Assembly (NCBI RefSeq): GCF_010726245.1
Contig: NZ_AP022561.1
Span: 2,728,001-2,792,000 of the forward strand
DNA from: Mycolicibacterium aichiense
GTDB taxonomy: Bacteria > Actinomycetota > Actinomycetes > Mycobacteriales > Mycobacteriaceae
Reading direction: 5' to 3'
Length of the DNA: 64,000 bases
Below are positions 50,902-60,169 of the stretch, piece after piece. The position numbers and the translations under genes were made by a program. Below the pieces are notes generated by a model. The model worked only from the letters and a program-made list of their open reading frames with translations, had not been told where the DNA came from and made no database searches. Each line of letters opens with the position of its first letter. Within the stretch, counting starts at the first letter, position 1.

Positions 50902-52356
50902 TCAGCCCCACTCGTGGTTCATTGCGCGCGACTCGGTGACGTCCTCGGTCGAGGCGTCCCGCAGCTTCGGGCGGGTGATCGCGATCAGCAGCATCGCAGC
51001 GGCAGCGGTGATCGCGCCGAGGGCGAAGATCATGGTGAAGCTGCTCTCCGGGATGTGGCCGTGGTCCGATCGGCCAAGCAGTACCGCGACGATAGCGGCG
51101 GCGATCGAACTGCCGACGGTGCGCGCGATGGCGTTCATGCTTGTCGCGACCCCGGTTTCGCTCGCGTCGACCTCGCGCACGACCAAGGCAGGCAACGCGC
51201 CATAGGCCAGGCTGATGTAGGCGTTGGCCAGCACACCGGCCATGATCACCTGCCACGGCTGGTGGTGCAGGACTGCCAGCAGTACGAACCCGAGGACGCC
51301 GGCCGCGGCGCCGACCATCAACACCACCCGGGCGCCGAAGCGGTCGATGTAGCGGCCGCTGGCCACCGCGGTGAGGAAGCCGGCGAGCGCGCCGGGCAGC
51401 AGGAACACGACGCTGGCCCCGAGCACCGTCGCGCCGAAGCCGTAGCCGCTACCGGCGGGCGCCTGGACGAAGTCGGTGAGCCCGAGGAACGCGAAATACA
51501 GGCCCATTCCGACCAGGACCGTCGCGAGATTGGTCAACAGGATCGGCCGGCGCGAGAGCATCGCCGTCGACACCAACGGGTGCGGGCTGCGCCGTTCCCA
51601 CCACCACCAGGCGCTCAACACCGCCAGCCCGGCGGCCAGGCAGCCGATCGTGCGTGGGGACACCCAGCCCCAGCCGTGGCCCTGGGTGATCGCCAGCAGC
51701 ACCGCGGACAGACCCAACGCCAGCCCGGCCGCGCCGCCCCAGTCGACCGTCCCCGCCGCACTTCGCGGGCGGGTTGGCAGGACCACCAGCACCGCGACGA
51801 TCACCAGCACCGTGAACGCCGTCGTCAACCAGAACACCCGGTGATAGCCCGCGTCACCGCGCATCAACAGCCCGGTGACGACCAGACCCATGCCGCCGCC
51901 GAATCCGAGCGAGCCGGACAGCACGGCCATCGCCCGCATGAGGCGGTCGGTGGGCAACTCCTCGCGCAGGATGGACACCCCGATCGGGTACAGCGCGTAC
52001 GACGCACCCTGCAGCACCCGTGCGGTGATCAGCAGCGGCAGCGAGGACGTCAGCGCGGCGAGCAGCGAGCCGGCGAGGACGATCGCCAGGACCGTCAGCA
52101 GCACGCCTTTCTTGCTGTACAGATCGGCCAATCGGCCGATGAGGGGAGTGGTCGCCGCCGCCGCGAGAAGGTTGGCCGTGACCGCCCAGCTGACGTCGAC
52201 CGGGGACGCGTGCAGCTGCCGGGCCATCACACCGAGGACCGGCACAACACCGGTCTGCAGCACTGCCACGGTCAGGGCGACGACGCTCAGCGTGGCCACG
52301 AGCAGCCCCGGCCGGTGATACCCGGCGCCGGTGTGGGTGGCGTGGAGGTCGGACAC
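50902..52356 (-). CDS. MFS transporter, DHA2-like drug/metabolite efflux
   Basis: 484 aa from GTG 52356, with about fourteen hydrophobic segments. The A-motif is present after TM2 (IGRLADLYSKKGVL), and the TM5 motif-C region is LSGSLGFGGGMGLVVTGLLM. Fourteen-helix DHA2 permeases export drugs or metabolites by proton antiport. Overlapping long ORFs on the other strand are shadows of this gene. It is divergent from the thioesterase at 52422. No regulator is directly coupled. Confidence 0.9.
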   Translation of the reverse strand: MSDLHATHTGAGYHRPGLLVATLSVVALTVAVLQTGVVPVLGVMARQLHASPVDVSWAVTANLLAAAATTPLIGRLADLYSKKGVLLTVLAIVLAGSLLAALTSSLPLLITARVLQGASYALYPIGVSILREELPTDRLMRAMAVLSGSLGFGGGMGLVVTGLLMRGDAGYHRVFWLTTAFTVLVIVAVLVVLPTRPRSAAGTVDWGGAAGLALGLSAVLLAITQGHGWGWVSPRTIGCLAAGLAVLSAWWWWERRSPHPLVSTAMLSRRPILLTNLATVLVGMGLYFAFLGLTDFVQAPAGSGYGFGATVLGASVVFLLPGALAGFLTAVASGRYIDRFGARVVLMVGAAAGVLGFVLLAVLHHQPWQVIMAGVLANAYISLAYGALPALVVREVDASETGVATSMNAIARTVGSSIAAAIVAVLLGRSDHGHIPESSFTMIFALGAITAAAAMLLIAITRPKLRDASTEDVTESRAMNHEWG

Positions 52357-52421
52357 GTAGTTGATTATGTCGTCTAAGCACCGAGTGCCCGACGCCGGAG
52401 GGGCTGTGCGAGGATGCCCGG

Positions 52422-53234
52422 ATGGCCACCCGACCGGCGCATTTCATTTCTGATCCCGACGGCAACTTCCATCCGACGGAGAATGCCCGAAGCCGCTGGG
52501 GCGACGACATGCTCAACGGGCCCGCCGTGGTGAGCCTGGCCGCGTTGAACCTCGAGCAGCGGTTCGGCCTGCCCGACTTTCTGCCCGCTCGGCTCACCGT
52601 CGACCTGTTCAAGGCGGCACGTCGGGTGCCAACGACGGTCCGTGTCCGGCTGATTCGTGACGGCAGGCGGATTCGCAACTCGGAATGCGACGTCCTTCAG
52701 GGTGATGCGATCGTCGCGCGGGCGACGATGGTGCAGTACCGGCTGTCCGAACCGCCGCCCGGCGACGAGTGGAGGGCCCACGCCGAGTTCACCCCGCCGA
52801 CCGGTGGCGAGCGGCACGGCTACTTCATCGGCAGCGACGATGTCGGCTGGCTCGCCGACGGCGGCGCGCATCAGAACACCTCACGTAAACGCGTCTACCA
52901 CTGCCCGATCGATGTGGTCGCCGGTCACGACATCACGCCGTTTGTTCGCACCGTCGTCGTGGCCGAGGCCACCAGCCTGGTGAGCAACCTCGGCACCAAG
53001 GGCATCGGCTATATCAACGGTGACCTGACCGTCGCACTGTCCCGGCTGCCGCAGTCGGAACACATTGGTGTGCAAGGAGATTCACACTGGACATCGGAGG
53101 GCATCTCGGTGGGCTCCGGAACGCTGTTCGACGCCGCAGGTCCTTTTGCGACCGGTCTGGTCACCGCGATCGCGAACCCGGCGGCTCAGATCGACTTCAG
53201 CAAGCCCGACACGATTCCGACGCTGAACGTCTGA
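52422..53234 (+). CDS. acyl-CoA thioesterase family protein (TesB-like double hotdog)
   Basis: 270 aa; ATG 52422 with GAGG eight bases upstream. The N-terminal hotdog has the substrate-loop pattern WGDDMLNGPAVVSLAALNLEQRF and LTVDLFKAARRVPTTV. The C-terminal hotdog includes ISVGSGTLFDAAGPFATGLVTAIANP. This is the layout of mycobacterial thioesterase-family proteins; it hydrolyses acyl-CoA, but the chain specificity is unknown. Convergent with the DmpA-type peptidase gene (one base between stops), and divergent from the MFS exporter. Confidence 0.83.
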   Translation: MATRPAHFISDPDGNFHPTENARSRWGDDMLNGPAVVSLAALNLEQRFGLPDFLPARLTVDLFKAARRVPTTVRVRLIRDGRRIRNSECDVLQGDAIVARATMVQYRLSEPPPGDEWRAHAEFTPPTGGERHGYFIGSDDVGWLADGGAHQNTSRKRVYHCPIDVVAGHDITPFVRTVVVAEATSLVSNLGTKGIGYINGDLTVALSRLPQSEHIGVQGDSHWTSEGISVGSGTLFDAAGPFATGLVTAIANPAAQIDFSKPDTIPTLNV

Positions 53235-53235
53235 G

Positions 53236-54387
53236 TCACAGCAGCGCGCGCAGTCGGTCGTGCGGCAGCGCGGGGGAGCGGTGCCCGTCGCGACCCACCA
53301 TGTCGGCGTTGACCACCAACGCGTTGAGGACGGCCTCCTCGACGCTGTGCACGACCGCGGCGTAGAAGTCGTCCATCCGGCCCCACGGCAGGAATCGCAG
53401 GTGGCCGAATTCGTCGTCACCGACCGGGCCAATGGGGAACCGGCTGGCCAGATCCGGTGCGTCGGCGGTCGAGAAGGCCAGGAAGATGTCTCCCGAGAAA
53501 TGACTGCCGGTGGTGCCGGTGCGGGCCAGCCCGAGCGGCACCCGCCGGGCCAGGGCCTTGCACTGCCCGGGCAGCAGTGGGGCATCGGTCGCGATCACGA
53601 CGATCACCGAACCTGCGCCCGGTGGCGGCCGGTTCAGGTCGCGCTCGAACCAGTCGCCGTCGAGCGGATTCTCGATGTCCAGGTGCGGGCCGACGAGACG
53701 CCCGGCCACGGTGAGTTCGTGGCGGGCACCGAAATTCGCTTGGACGAAGGCACCGACGGTGAAGGTGTGGCTGCCGTACCGCACCAGCCTAGACGCAGTT
53801 CCGTTGCCGCCCTTGAACTCATAGCAATTCATCCCGGTGCCGCCGCCGACCGACCCCTCCGGTACCGGACCTCCGGTGGCCCGGTCCAGGGCGGCTTCGG
53901 CGTGTTCGGGCCGCACATGCCCGCCGTTGATGTCGTTGAGGTAACCGTCCCACGTCTCGGCGCACACCGGCAGCAGCCACTGACGGGCCAGCACCGGATC
54001 GGAGCGGTTCACCCAGGAGATCACACCGGCGTGGCAGGCGCCGACCGCGTGTGTATTCGACAGCAGCACAGGGAGATTGAAGGCACCGGACTCCTCGATC
54101 CAGGTGGTGCCGGTCATCTCGCCGTTGCCGTTGAGGGAGAACCAGCCCGCGGCGCAGGGTTTGCCGAGTCCGGCCCGGCCGCGGGGCAGGATCGCGGTGA
54201 CGCCGGTGCGCACCGGTCCGCTGCCCACGATCAGTTCGCCGTCGCCGGCCACCAAGGTGGTCACGCCGACCTCGACACCGGCCACATCGGTGATGGCGCC
54301 CAGTGGGCCTGGCTCGCCGGCAAGCGGGATCCCGAGTCCACGCGCGCGAGGCCGGCCGTCGGCGGTGAATGCCGCTGGAGACGTCAT
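53236..54387 (-). CDS. P1-family (S58) DmpA-type aminopeptidase/amidase
   Basis: 383 aa from ATG 54387; the frame to 54573 has no similarity upstream. S58 signatures are present: VRTGVTAILPRG, SNTHAVGACHAGVI, GSVGGGTGMNCYEFKGG, and the self-cleavage site before Ser260 in GAGSVIVVIATDAPLLPGQ, which would become the N-terminal nucleophile of the beta chain. Such enzymes are N-terminal-nucleophile hydrolases acting on beta-amino, D- or L-amino amide bonds. No signal peptide, so cytoplasmic. The gene stands alone. Confidence 0.9.
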   Translation of the reverse strand: MTSPAAFTADGRPRARGLGIPLAGEPGPLGAITDVAGVEVGVTTLVAGDGELIVGSGPVRTGVTAILPRGRAGLGKPCAAGWFSLNGNGEMTGTTWIEESGAFNLPVLLSNTHAVGACHAGVISWVNRSDPVLARQWLLPVCAETWDGYLNDINGGHVRPEHAEAALDRATGGPVPEGSVGGGTGMNCYEFKGGNGTASRLVRYGSHTFTVGAFVQANFGARHELTVAGRLVGPHLDIENPLDGDWFERDLNRPPPGAGSVIVVIATDAPLLPGQCKALARRVPLGLARTGTTGSHFSGDIFLAFSTADAPDLASRFPIGPVGDDEFGHLRFLPWGRMDDFYAAVVHSVEEAVLNALVVNADMVGRDGHRSPALPHDRLRALL

Positions 54388-54716
54388 CCGGCCGACCCTA
54401 CCGTCGGCTGCCGGGCGAGGATGCCCGAGAAAACCACGGACGCCGGGGAAGGCTCGATGACCTTCCCCAGCGCCGCCTGGCGTTCGCACCACACCCCCCA
54501 TAGCCGCGGTGCGAACCATCAGGCGATCCCGGCGCCCCCGTCGGAATCCGTGTGTCGTCTGATGCTGTAGCAAAGTTATCGGGCTGATATCGACGTGCGC
54601 ACGCGTAGTGGACTACTTGATTTCAGCTTCTTCTCAGGTTGACCACCTGGTGCCTGCGTGCGCGAGTGCGCGGGGGCATGATCATCGGTGCCGACCGACG
54701 ACGAACGGGGGACTCG
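54388..54716. other. 329-bp intergenic region without recognised gene
   Basis: Gap between the divergent starts of the DmpA-type gene and the rhodanese gene. It must hold both promoters. A local AT-richer stretch is at about 54560-54650 (GTAGCAAAGTTATCGG, TTGATTTCAGCTTC). No palindrome of note, tRNA or clear coding signal was seen; the open frames crossing it have shadow-type composition. Confidence 0.5.
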
Positions 54717-55565
54717 ATGACTGGGCGCGCTGACGTGCTGATCACCGCTGAAGCGCTGGTGGATCGCGTGGCGGCCGGCGATCCGGTGACCGTGCTCGAC
54801 GTGCGCTGGACCTTGAGCGAGCCGGACGGGCGGGAGTATTACCTGCAGGGCCATGTTCCCGGCGCGGTGTACGTATCGCTGGACGACGACCTCAGCGACC
54901 ACAACGTCTCCGGCCGCGGACGGCACCCACTGCCGTCCGGGACGGCGGTGCAAGCCGCCGCACGTCGCTGGGGAATCCGGGCGGGGCAGACCGTGGTGGT
55001 CTACGACGACTGGAATCGGGCCGGCTCCGCACGCGCCTGGTGGGTGCTGACCGCGGCAGGTATCCCGGACGTCCGCATTCTGGACGGCGGCTGGGCGGCA
55101 TGGAAAGCGGCAGGTGGACGCGTTGACACCGGTTCGGTCGAACCGTCCGCGGGTGACGTCACGGTGACCCATGAGGACCTGTACGCCGGGGCGCTGCCCA
55201 CCCTGACCGCCGATGAGGTCAGCAACCGGCGATTGCTGGACGCCCGCGCGCCGGAACGTTTCCGCGGTGACGTCGAACCGGTGGATGCGGTGGCCGGGCA
55301 TATCCCGGGGGCGCGCAACCTGCCGAGTACGGCACTGCTCACCCAGGACGAGAGCTTCATCAGCGATACCGCACTCGAGGGCCTGCTGGCCGCGCGCGAT
55401 ATCGGTGCCGACGCACAGATCGGTGTCTACTGCGGATCGGGCATCACCGCGGCGGTCGCCGTCGCCGCGTTGACCGCCGCGGGCCGTGACGCCGCGCTGT
55501 TCCCGGGGTCATGGTCGCAATGGAGCTCGGAGCCGGACCGGCCGGTCGCCCGCGGTGAGCAGTGA
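54717..55565 (+). CDS. thiosulfate/3-mercaptopyruvate sulfurtransferase (two-domain rhodanese)
   Basis: 282 aa from ATG 54717 behind ACGGGGGA. Two rhodanese domains: the N-terminal one (VTVLDVRWTLSEPDGREYYLQGHVPGA, inactive) and the C-terminal one with catalytic Cys239 in YCGSGITAAV, the CGSGITA form seen in mercaptopyruvate sulfurtransferases. It transfers sulfane sulfur to cyanide or thiols in the cytoplasm. The stop overlaps the start of a small membrane protein gene, and the following three genes overlap in series (to 58204), so it heads the operon. Confidence 0.9.
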   Translation: MTGRADVLITAEALVDRVAAGDPVTVLDVRWTLSEPDGREYYLQGHVPGAVYVSLDDDLSDHNVSGRGRHPLPSGTAVQAAARRWGIRAGQTVVVYDDWNRAGSARAWWVLTAAGIPDVRILDGGWAAWKAAGGRVDTGSVEPSAGDVTVTHEDLYAGALPTLTADEVSNRRLLDARAPERFRGDVEPVDAVAGHIPGARNLPSTALLTQDESFISDTALEGLLAARDIGADAQIGVYCGSGITAAVAVAALTAAGRDAALFPGSWSQWSSEPDRPVARGEQ

Positions 55566-55804
55566 CGATGGAGACCTTCCTGGTCTATCTGAAAGTGCAG
55601 GCGATGTGCCTGGTGTTCGGCATCGTGGGCCCGATATTCCTGGTCGTGTACTTCGCCGCGCAACCCGACCCGACCATCCGGTGGATGTACTACTGGGGAT
55701 TGGTGATCACCGCGATCGACGTGCTGATCGCGCTCGGCCTGACCGACCAGACCATGCGGGCCAAGCAGGTCGCTCGCCCGCAGGACGAGGCTCGTAGATC
55801 GTGA
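55562..55804 (+). CDS. small two-helix membrane protein
   Basis: 80 aa from GTG 55562 (ATG 55568 possible), overlapping the rhodanese stop. Two hydrophobic segments, [21 protein letters not shown] and [18 protein letters not shown], joined by a short polar turn, with a basic C-terminal tail. No family recognised. It sits directly before and overlaps a K+ channel gene, so it may be a small channel-associated subunit; this is positional inference only. Confidence 0.72.
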   Translation: MTMETFLVYLKVQAMCLVFGIVGPIFLVVYFAAQPDPTIRWMYYWGLVITAIDVLIALGLTDQTMRAKQVARPQDEARRS

Positions 55805-56571
55805 CCGTCGTCGAATACGAAACACCGGACGGGGCAACGGAGCCCGAGTCGCGGCTGCAACGTTGGGAGAACCTCGCGGAGTGGCCGCTGGCGGCGTGCG
55901 CCGCGGTGTTCCTGGCGTTGTTCTCCGTCAAGGTGCTCGCGCAACCGCACGGCGTGAACAAACACATCGTCCATGGACTGCTGTTCGTGCTCTACCTTCC
56001 GTTCGTCGTCGACTACGTCGCGCGATTGACGCTGGCGGAGCACCGGATGCGATGGTTCTTGCGGCACCTGCTCGATCTGGTGATCGTCGTCCTGCCCTTG
56101 ATGGGCCCGCTGCTGCTGCTGCGATTGGTCGCCTTGGTGGGTGCCCTGCAGCGGGCCGTCGGTGACGCGATCCGGGGCCGCGTGGTGGCCTATACGGCGT
56201 TCAGTGCGGTGCTGCTCGTTTATGCCGCGTCGCTGGCGGTGCTGCAGGTCGAGCGTCCCGCAGCAGGAGCCAATATCAAGACTTTCGGCGACGCCGTGTG
56301 GTGGTCGGTGGCCACGATCACCACGGTCGGCTACGGCGACCTGTATCCGGTCACTGTCCTGGGCAGGATCGTGGCCGCACTTCTCATGATCGGCGGAATC
56401 AGCATGGTGGGAGCGATCACCGCGACCATTGCCAGCTGGATCGTCCAGCGCGTATCGGCGCAGGACAGCGCCCAGCAGGCCGCCACCGTGGCGCATATCG
56501 AAAGTCTGCAGGCCGAGGTGTCCCGCCTCGCGGATCTGGTTGCCGCGCAGTCCAAGGGAAGGAACGGGTGA
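55801..56571 (+). CDS. voltage-gated-like potassium channel
   Basis: 256 aa from GTG 55801 (GTGA overlap). Four hydrophobic segments come first, with a charge-poor S4-like stretch ([21 protein letters not shown]), then S5, pore helix and the K+ selectivity filter TTVGYGD ([21 protein letters not shown]), S6 ([21 protein letters not shown]) and a C-terminal coiled coil ([20 protein letters not shown]) suited to tetramer assembly. The arrangement is like small bacterial Kv-type channels. Inner membrane. It is followed with a 4-nt overlap by the aldolase gene, an unusual partner. Confidence 0.88.
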   Translation: MTVVEYETPDGATEPESRLQRWENLAEWPLAACAAVFLALFSVKVLAQPHGVNKHIVHGLLFVLYLPFVVDYVARLTLAEHRMRWFLRHLLDLVIVVLPLMGPLLLLRLVALVGALQRAVGDAIRGRVVAYTAFSAVLLVYAASLAVLQVERPAAGANIKTFGDAVWWSVATITTVGYGDLYPVTVLGRIVAALLMIGGISMVGAITATIASWIVQRVSAQDSAQQAATVAHIESLQAEVSRLADLVAAQSKGRNG

Positions 56572-57764
56572 GCCGCGGGCCGTTCGACGGTAAGGCCGTC
56601 ATCACCGGAGCAGGCAAGTCGCAGGTCGGGCGCCGACTGGGCCGCACCGGGCTGGAACTGACGATCGAAGCGGTGCTGCGCGCGATCGCCGACGCGGGGC
56701 TCGATGTCGACGATGTCGACGGCATCGCCAGCTACCCGGGTGCGGTCGCCGCCAACCCGGGCTTCTCCGGTGCCAATGTCACCGAGGTGCGTACCGCTCT
56801 GGGCCTGCGGAGCAGGTGGTACATGTCCGGGTTGGAGACCGCGGGACAGATCGGCCCGGTGATCGAAGCCTGTATGGCCGTTACCCTCGGCCTGGCCAAA
56901 CACGTGGTGGTGTTCCGGTCGGTGTGGGAGTCCACCGCCGCCCAGCAGGCCGGCGGTGGCCACGCCTCGGTGCTGCTCGGCGCAGGCGGCAAGCTGCCCC
57001 CGCAGATGGAGTGGACCGCGCCGTTCGGGGCGCTGTCGGCGGCCAACTGGCTCGCGATGCCGGCGCAGCGGTACATGCACGAGTTCGGGCTCACCCGTGA
57101 ACAACTCGGCGCCATCGCGCTCAACGCCCGGCGCAACGCCGGCCGCAACCCCGACGCCGTCTACCGCGACCCGTTGACGATGGCGGACTATCTGTCCGCG
57201 CGGATGATCTCAGAACCCTTGTGCCTCTACGACTGCGACGTGCCCTGCGACGGGGCAACTGCGGTCATCGTCTCCCGCCGGGACGCCTGCGGCGGCTTGC
57301 CCCGCCATCCGTTGACGGTCGAGTCGGTCGGACCGGGAATGTTCGAAAGGCCAACGTGGGAGCAGCGTTTCGACCTCACCACGATGGCGGCCCACGATTC
57401 GGCCGCCACCTTGTGGGAGCATACCGAGCTGCGGCCGAGTGACGTCGACATGGCCCAGTTGTACGACGGCTTCAGCTTTCTCACCGTGATGTGGTTGGAG
57501 GCGTTGGGATTCTGCGAGCGCGGCCGGGTCGGTGAGTTCATCGAGGGCGGTGACCGAATCGCCCTCGACGGGCAGCTGCCGCTGAACACCAGCGGTGGGC
57601 AGCTGTCGGGTGGACGGCTACACGGGATGGGCTTCCTACACGAGGCCTGTGTGCAGCTCTGGGGCGAGGGTGGCGAACGTCAGGCTCCGCGCACACCTGA
57701 GGTCGTTGCGGTCGGCGTCGGCGGCGGTCCCGTCGCGGGGTCGATGTTGGTGAGCAGCCGATGA
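56568..57764 (+). CDS. thiolase-fold lipid-transfer/aldolase (Ltp2-like)
   Basis: 398 aa from GTG 56568 with AAGGGAAGGAACGG ahead. Thiolase-superfamily fold ([32 protein letters not shown], and [18 protein letters not shown] near the end). The usual nucleophilic Cys of thiolases is not found in the expected segment ([12 protein letters not shown]). The catalytic-loop Tyr of Ltp2-type retro-aldolases is seen in QLYDGFSF. In steroid-degrading actinobacteria, Ltp2 works with a DUF35 protein (ChsH2) to cleave the side chain. Here a DUF35 protein is encoded next, overlapping by 4 nt. A role as CoA-linked retro-aldolase is therefore likely (inference). Confidence 0.85.
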   Translation: MSRGPFDGKAVITGAGKSQVGRRLGRTGLELTIEAVLRAIADAGLDVDDVDGIASYPGAVAANPGFSGANVTEVRTALGLRSRWYMSGLETAGQIGPVIEACMAVTLGLAKHVVVFRSVWESTAAQQAGGGHASVLLGAGGKLPPQMEWTAPFGALSAANWLAMPAQRYMHEFGLTREQLGAIALNARRNAGRNPDAVYRDPLTMADYLSARMISEPLCLYDCDVPCDGATAVIVSRRDACGGLPRHPLTVESVGPGMFERPTWEQRFDLTTMAAHDSAATLWEHTELRPSDVDMAQLYDGFSFLTVMWLEALGFCERGRVGEFIEGGDRIALDGQLPLNTSGGQLSGGRLHGMGFLHEACVQLWGEGGERQAPRTPEVVAVGVGGGPVAGSMLVSSR

Positions 57765-58204
57765 GCTATCAACGACCGGATCTACGCCTCGCGCCCAGCC
57801 CCACACCCGAGTCGGAAGCATTCTGGACCGGCGGCCGCGACGGCAACCTCATGATCAGCCGCTGCCACACATGTGGCCATTTCTTTCACCCGCCCGGGCC
57901 GGCCTGCTGGCGTTGCCGCAGCATCGATGTCGCGCCCGAAAAGGTCTCCGGGCGAGCCACCGTTGCGGCGTTCAGCGTTGATCGGCAGCCCTGGATTCCG
58001 GGATTCGAACCGCCCTACATCGTGGCGATCGTCGAGATCGCTGAGGATCCCGGGGTCCGGCTGATCACCAATGTCGTGGACATCGAGCCGGCGGACATGC
58101 GCATCGGGCTCGAGGTGGAGGTGTTCTTCGAAGATTGGACCGCATTGTCCGGCGGCGAGGACACCCGAGTGTGGATACCGTTGTTCCGACCGATCGCTCG
58201 CTGA
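57761..58204 (+). CDS. DUF35 (Zn-ribbon/OB-fold) partner of thiolase-fold aldolase
   Basis: 147 aa from ATG 57761, overlapping the previous stop. The rubredoxin-like Zn ribbon has CHTCGHFFHPPGPACWRC (two C-x2-C pairs), followed by an OB-fold (VSGRATVAAFSVDRQPWIPGFEPPYIVAIVEI; VRLITNVVDIEPADMRIGLEVEVFFEDW). DUF35 proteins bind acyl-CoA next to thiolases and Ltp2-like aldolases and are needed for their activity. The gene closes the operon; 39 bp separate it from the convergent HicB-like gene. Confidence 0.9.
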   Translation: MSYQRPDLRLAPSPTPESEAFWTGGRDGNLMISRCHTCGHFFHPPGPACWRCRSIDVAPEKVSGRATVAAFSVDRQPWIPGFEPPYIVAIVEIAEDPGVRLITNVVDIEPADMRIGLEVEVFFEDWTALSGGEDTRVWIPLFRPIAR

Positions 58205-58243
58205 CAGGTTGCACTCAACCGTTGCGAGGCAACGGGATTGCGA

Positions 58244-58429
58244 TCAGTCGCGGACCCAGACCGAGATGTAGCCGATGGGGATGCCGGTGCGGGCGGCAAT
58301 GCACTCACGGGCGGCCAGTTCGACCTTGTCGCGGGCGGTTGCCTCGGTGGCGTCGTTGATTTCGGGGATCCGGACCAGCCACCGGTTGTTCTCGAACCGA
58401 ATATCGATCTCGAAGCACTGACCGGCCAT
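58244..58429 (-). CDS. HicB-like mini-protein (orphan)
   Basis: 61 aa from ATG 58429 (MAGQCFEIDIRF); an upstream ATG at 58507 would add 26 residues of basic sequence without counterpart. The core EIDIRFENNRWLVRIPEINDATEAT followed by a helix (DKVELAARECIAARTG) is the same HicB-like sheet-and-helix as at 35354, without its HTH. No HicA toxin is adjacent. Probably a small DNA- or protein-binding element of unknown role; the start is uncertain. Confidence 0.6.
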   Translation of the reverse strand: MAGQCFEIDIRFENNRWLVRIPEINDATEATARDKVELAARECIAARTGIPIGYISVWVRD

Positions 58430-58602
58430 CGGCCGAAGTACCTGGTGGGTGCGAAGACCCCGTTGCGGACGAGTGGAGAAGCCGCGAGTTCTGTAATGAG
58501 TACGCATCTTCAAGCTTTCCGAAACGATTCTGGGCCGCGGGAAAAGATACTCCCTGTGACCGGCGAATACAAAATCGCGGTCGGTGCGGCCATGATGGGG
58601 AT

Positions 58603-59004
58603 ATGGCTGACGCCGACATCACCGCTTCGCAGCGAATCGACGCCCGAATTGCCGAATTAGACGATTGGCGAGGCGAGACGCTCGCCCAGATCCGTGCCGT
58701 GATCAAGCGGGCCGATCCCGAGGTGGTCGAGGAGTGGAAGTGGCGGGGCGTCCCGGTGTGGTCGCACGCCGGAATGATCTGCACGGGAGAGACGTACAAG
58801 GCCTCGGTCAAGATGACATTCGCCAAAGGTGCGGCACTGCCGGATCCGTCGGGCCTGTTCAATTCGAGCCTCGAGGGGAACACCCGGCGGGCCATCGATT
58901 TCCACGAAGGCGACGTGATCGACGAACGCGCGTTGGTTTCCCTCATTCAGTCGGCGGTTGAACTGAACATGTCCTCGAAGCCGCGGTCGGGTAAACGCGG
59001 GTAG
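58603..59004 (+). CDS. DUF1801 (YdhG-like) domain protein
   Basis: 133 aa from ATG 58603 with a GATGGGGAT purine stretch upstream. DUF1801 pattern: IAELDDWRGETLAQIRAVIKRADPEVVEEWKWRGVPVWSHAGMICTGETYKASVKMTFAKGA, then FNSSLEGNTRRAIDFHEGD. A small SCP2-unrelated alpha/beta protein seen widely in actinobacteria, biochemical role unknown. It stands alone between the HicB-like gene and a secreted protein gene. The C-terminal SSKPRSGKRG tail is basic. Confidence 0.85.
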   Translation: MADADITASQRIDARIAELDDWRGETLAQIRAVIKRADPEVVEEWKWRGVPVWSHAGMICTGETYKASVKMTFAKGAALPDPSGLFNSSLEGNTRRAIDFHEGDVIDERALVSLIQSAVELNMSSKPRSGKRG

Positions 59005-59086
59005 CCGACTTTTCGGGCCGAATTGCCGGGCAGCCGATCTCAGCAAACCACGCCCTGCGCCCATTGCACGTCGATACGCTCTGCTG

Positions 59087-59875
59087 ATGCCGGGGGTGCG
59101 GTTGACGGGGGTTCTGGGTGGCCTGGCGGTTGGATTCGGGATCTGGCTGGCCATGGGGATCGCCAGCGCGCAACCGGCGTCGGCGGCGCCGGCCGGTTCT
59201 TCCGACAGCACCAGCGCGCACACCGCGACCAGCGCACGCGATCACAAGACCACCGCCGTCCGCCGGTCGGCGGCCCCACGGGCGGCCCCCAGCACGACGA
59301 AACGACCTGTCGCGACAGCGCGTCAACCGGCGGCCGCCGCGTCCTCGGCCCGAAACCCGATAGGGCATCGGATCGTCATCTTCAAGAACACGCACCTGGC
59401 GCTACCCCCGCAGATGGTGTTCTTCGCCAAACGCGTTGCCGGGACTGCCACCTTCACCGAGAACTCGGTCTACGACTTGCAGACCGTGGACCAGTACGAC
59501 TGGAATAAGCTGACCGGCATCTCGTTCACGCTGCTGCGGCCGGACACCGACGCGATCATGGTGGCCTGGCGATACAACGTGACGACCCAGATGTTCGAAG
59601 TCGGGCCCTACTACAACGTCGACACCGCCAGGATCATGCCGACCGACTCCGAGATCATCTCGGTACCCGTCGGGCAGCAGTTCAGCTTCGATGCCGACTA
59701 CCGGGGCATCACCGTGCAATACGGAGACACGCTGGTATACAAGCCGATTCCCGAGGGCCTGCACCCGAACCAGTTGTGTGCGTTCCGGATCAACAGCTGG
59801 TTCGGCGGCACCAGCCGGGCGCCGAAAAACATCTCGTTCTATCTTGATCTCAAGCCGTGGTGGACCGAGTTGTGA
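59087..59875 (+). CDS. secreted protein with Ala/Ser/Thr-rich linker, unknown function
   Basis: 262 aa from ATG 59087. A long signal peptide (GVLGGLAVGFGIWLAMGIASA) has a likely cleavage after ASA. A disordered linker of about 55 residues rich in A/S/T/R follows, then a 170-residue globular domain (IGHRIVIFKNTHLALPPQMVFFAKRVAGTATF to KNISFYLDLKPWWTEL) with many aromatic and beta-type segments. I do not recognise this domain. Such exported linker-domain proteins are common in mycobacteria. Convergent with the NorE/NorF-like operon. Confidence 0.75.
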   Translation: MPGVRLTGVLGGLAVGFGIWLAMGIASAQPASAAPAGSSDSTSAHTATSARDHKTTAVRRSAAPRAAPSTTKRPVATARQPAAAASSARNPIGHRIVIFKNTHLALPPQMVFFAKRVAGTATFTENSVYDLQTVDQYDWNKLTGISFTLLRPDTDAIMVAWRYNVTTQMFEVGPYYNVDTARIMPTDSEIISVPVGQQFSFDADYRGITVQYGDTLVYKPIPEGLHPNQLCAFRINSWFGGTSRAPKNISFYLDLKPWWTEL

Positions 59876-59888
59876 CGGCCCCTCGGCG

Positions 59889-60167
59889 CTATCCGCCGGT
59901 GAAGTAGACGCCGAGCATTGCCGCGACGACCACGATCACCCAGCCGCCGGTAACGGCCTTGAGCCACAACGGCGCCCGACGAACCTCCATGAAATGCCAG
60001 ATCACCAGCTGCGCCTTGACGGCTGCGATCAGGAGCACGACGGTGGTGACCGTCGCATTGAGCTGATGGGCGGCTCCGCCGTCGCGGGACACCAACCACG
60101 ACACGACGGTGACGGCCGTCAGCAGCGCCCACACGATGGTGAGCGGGTTGCGGATCAACGACGTCAT
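59889..60167 (-). CDS. cytochrome c oxidase subunit IV-like (NorF-like) protein
   Basis: 92 aa from ATG 60167 behind GAGG; the GTG at 60173, overlapping the previous stop, is an alternative. Three hydrophobic helices (LTIVWALLTAVTVVSWLV, ATVTTVVLLIAAVKAQLVIWHFMEV, VTGGWVIVVVAAMLGVYF). The KAQLVIWHFMEVRRAP segment is the hallmark of prokaryotic cytochrome oxidase subunit IV and NorF proteins. Inner membrane. It comes directly after a subunit III-like gene; no subunit I or II is nearby. Confidence 0.83.
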   Translation of the reverse strand: MTSLIRNPLTIVWALLTAVTVVSWLVSRDGGAAHQLNATVTTVVLLIAAVKAQLVIWHFMEVRRAPLWLKAVTGGWVIVVVAAMLGVYFTGG

Positions 60168-60169
60168 CG

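Noticed and set aside
50914..52377. 487-codon plus-strand open frame over the MFS gene
   Set aside because: Composition (H, Q, R and G rich, no hydrophobic core) is that of a shadow frame; the opposite strand has a clear 14-helix transporter.
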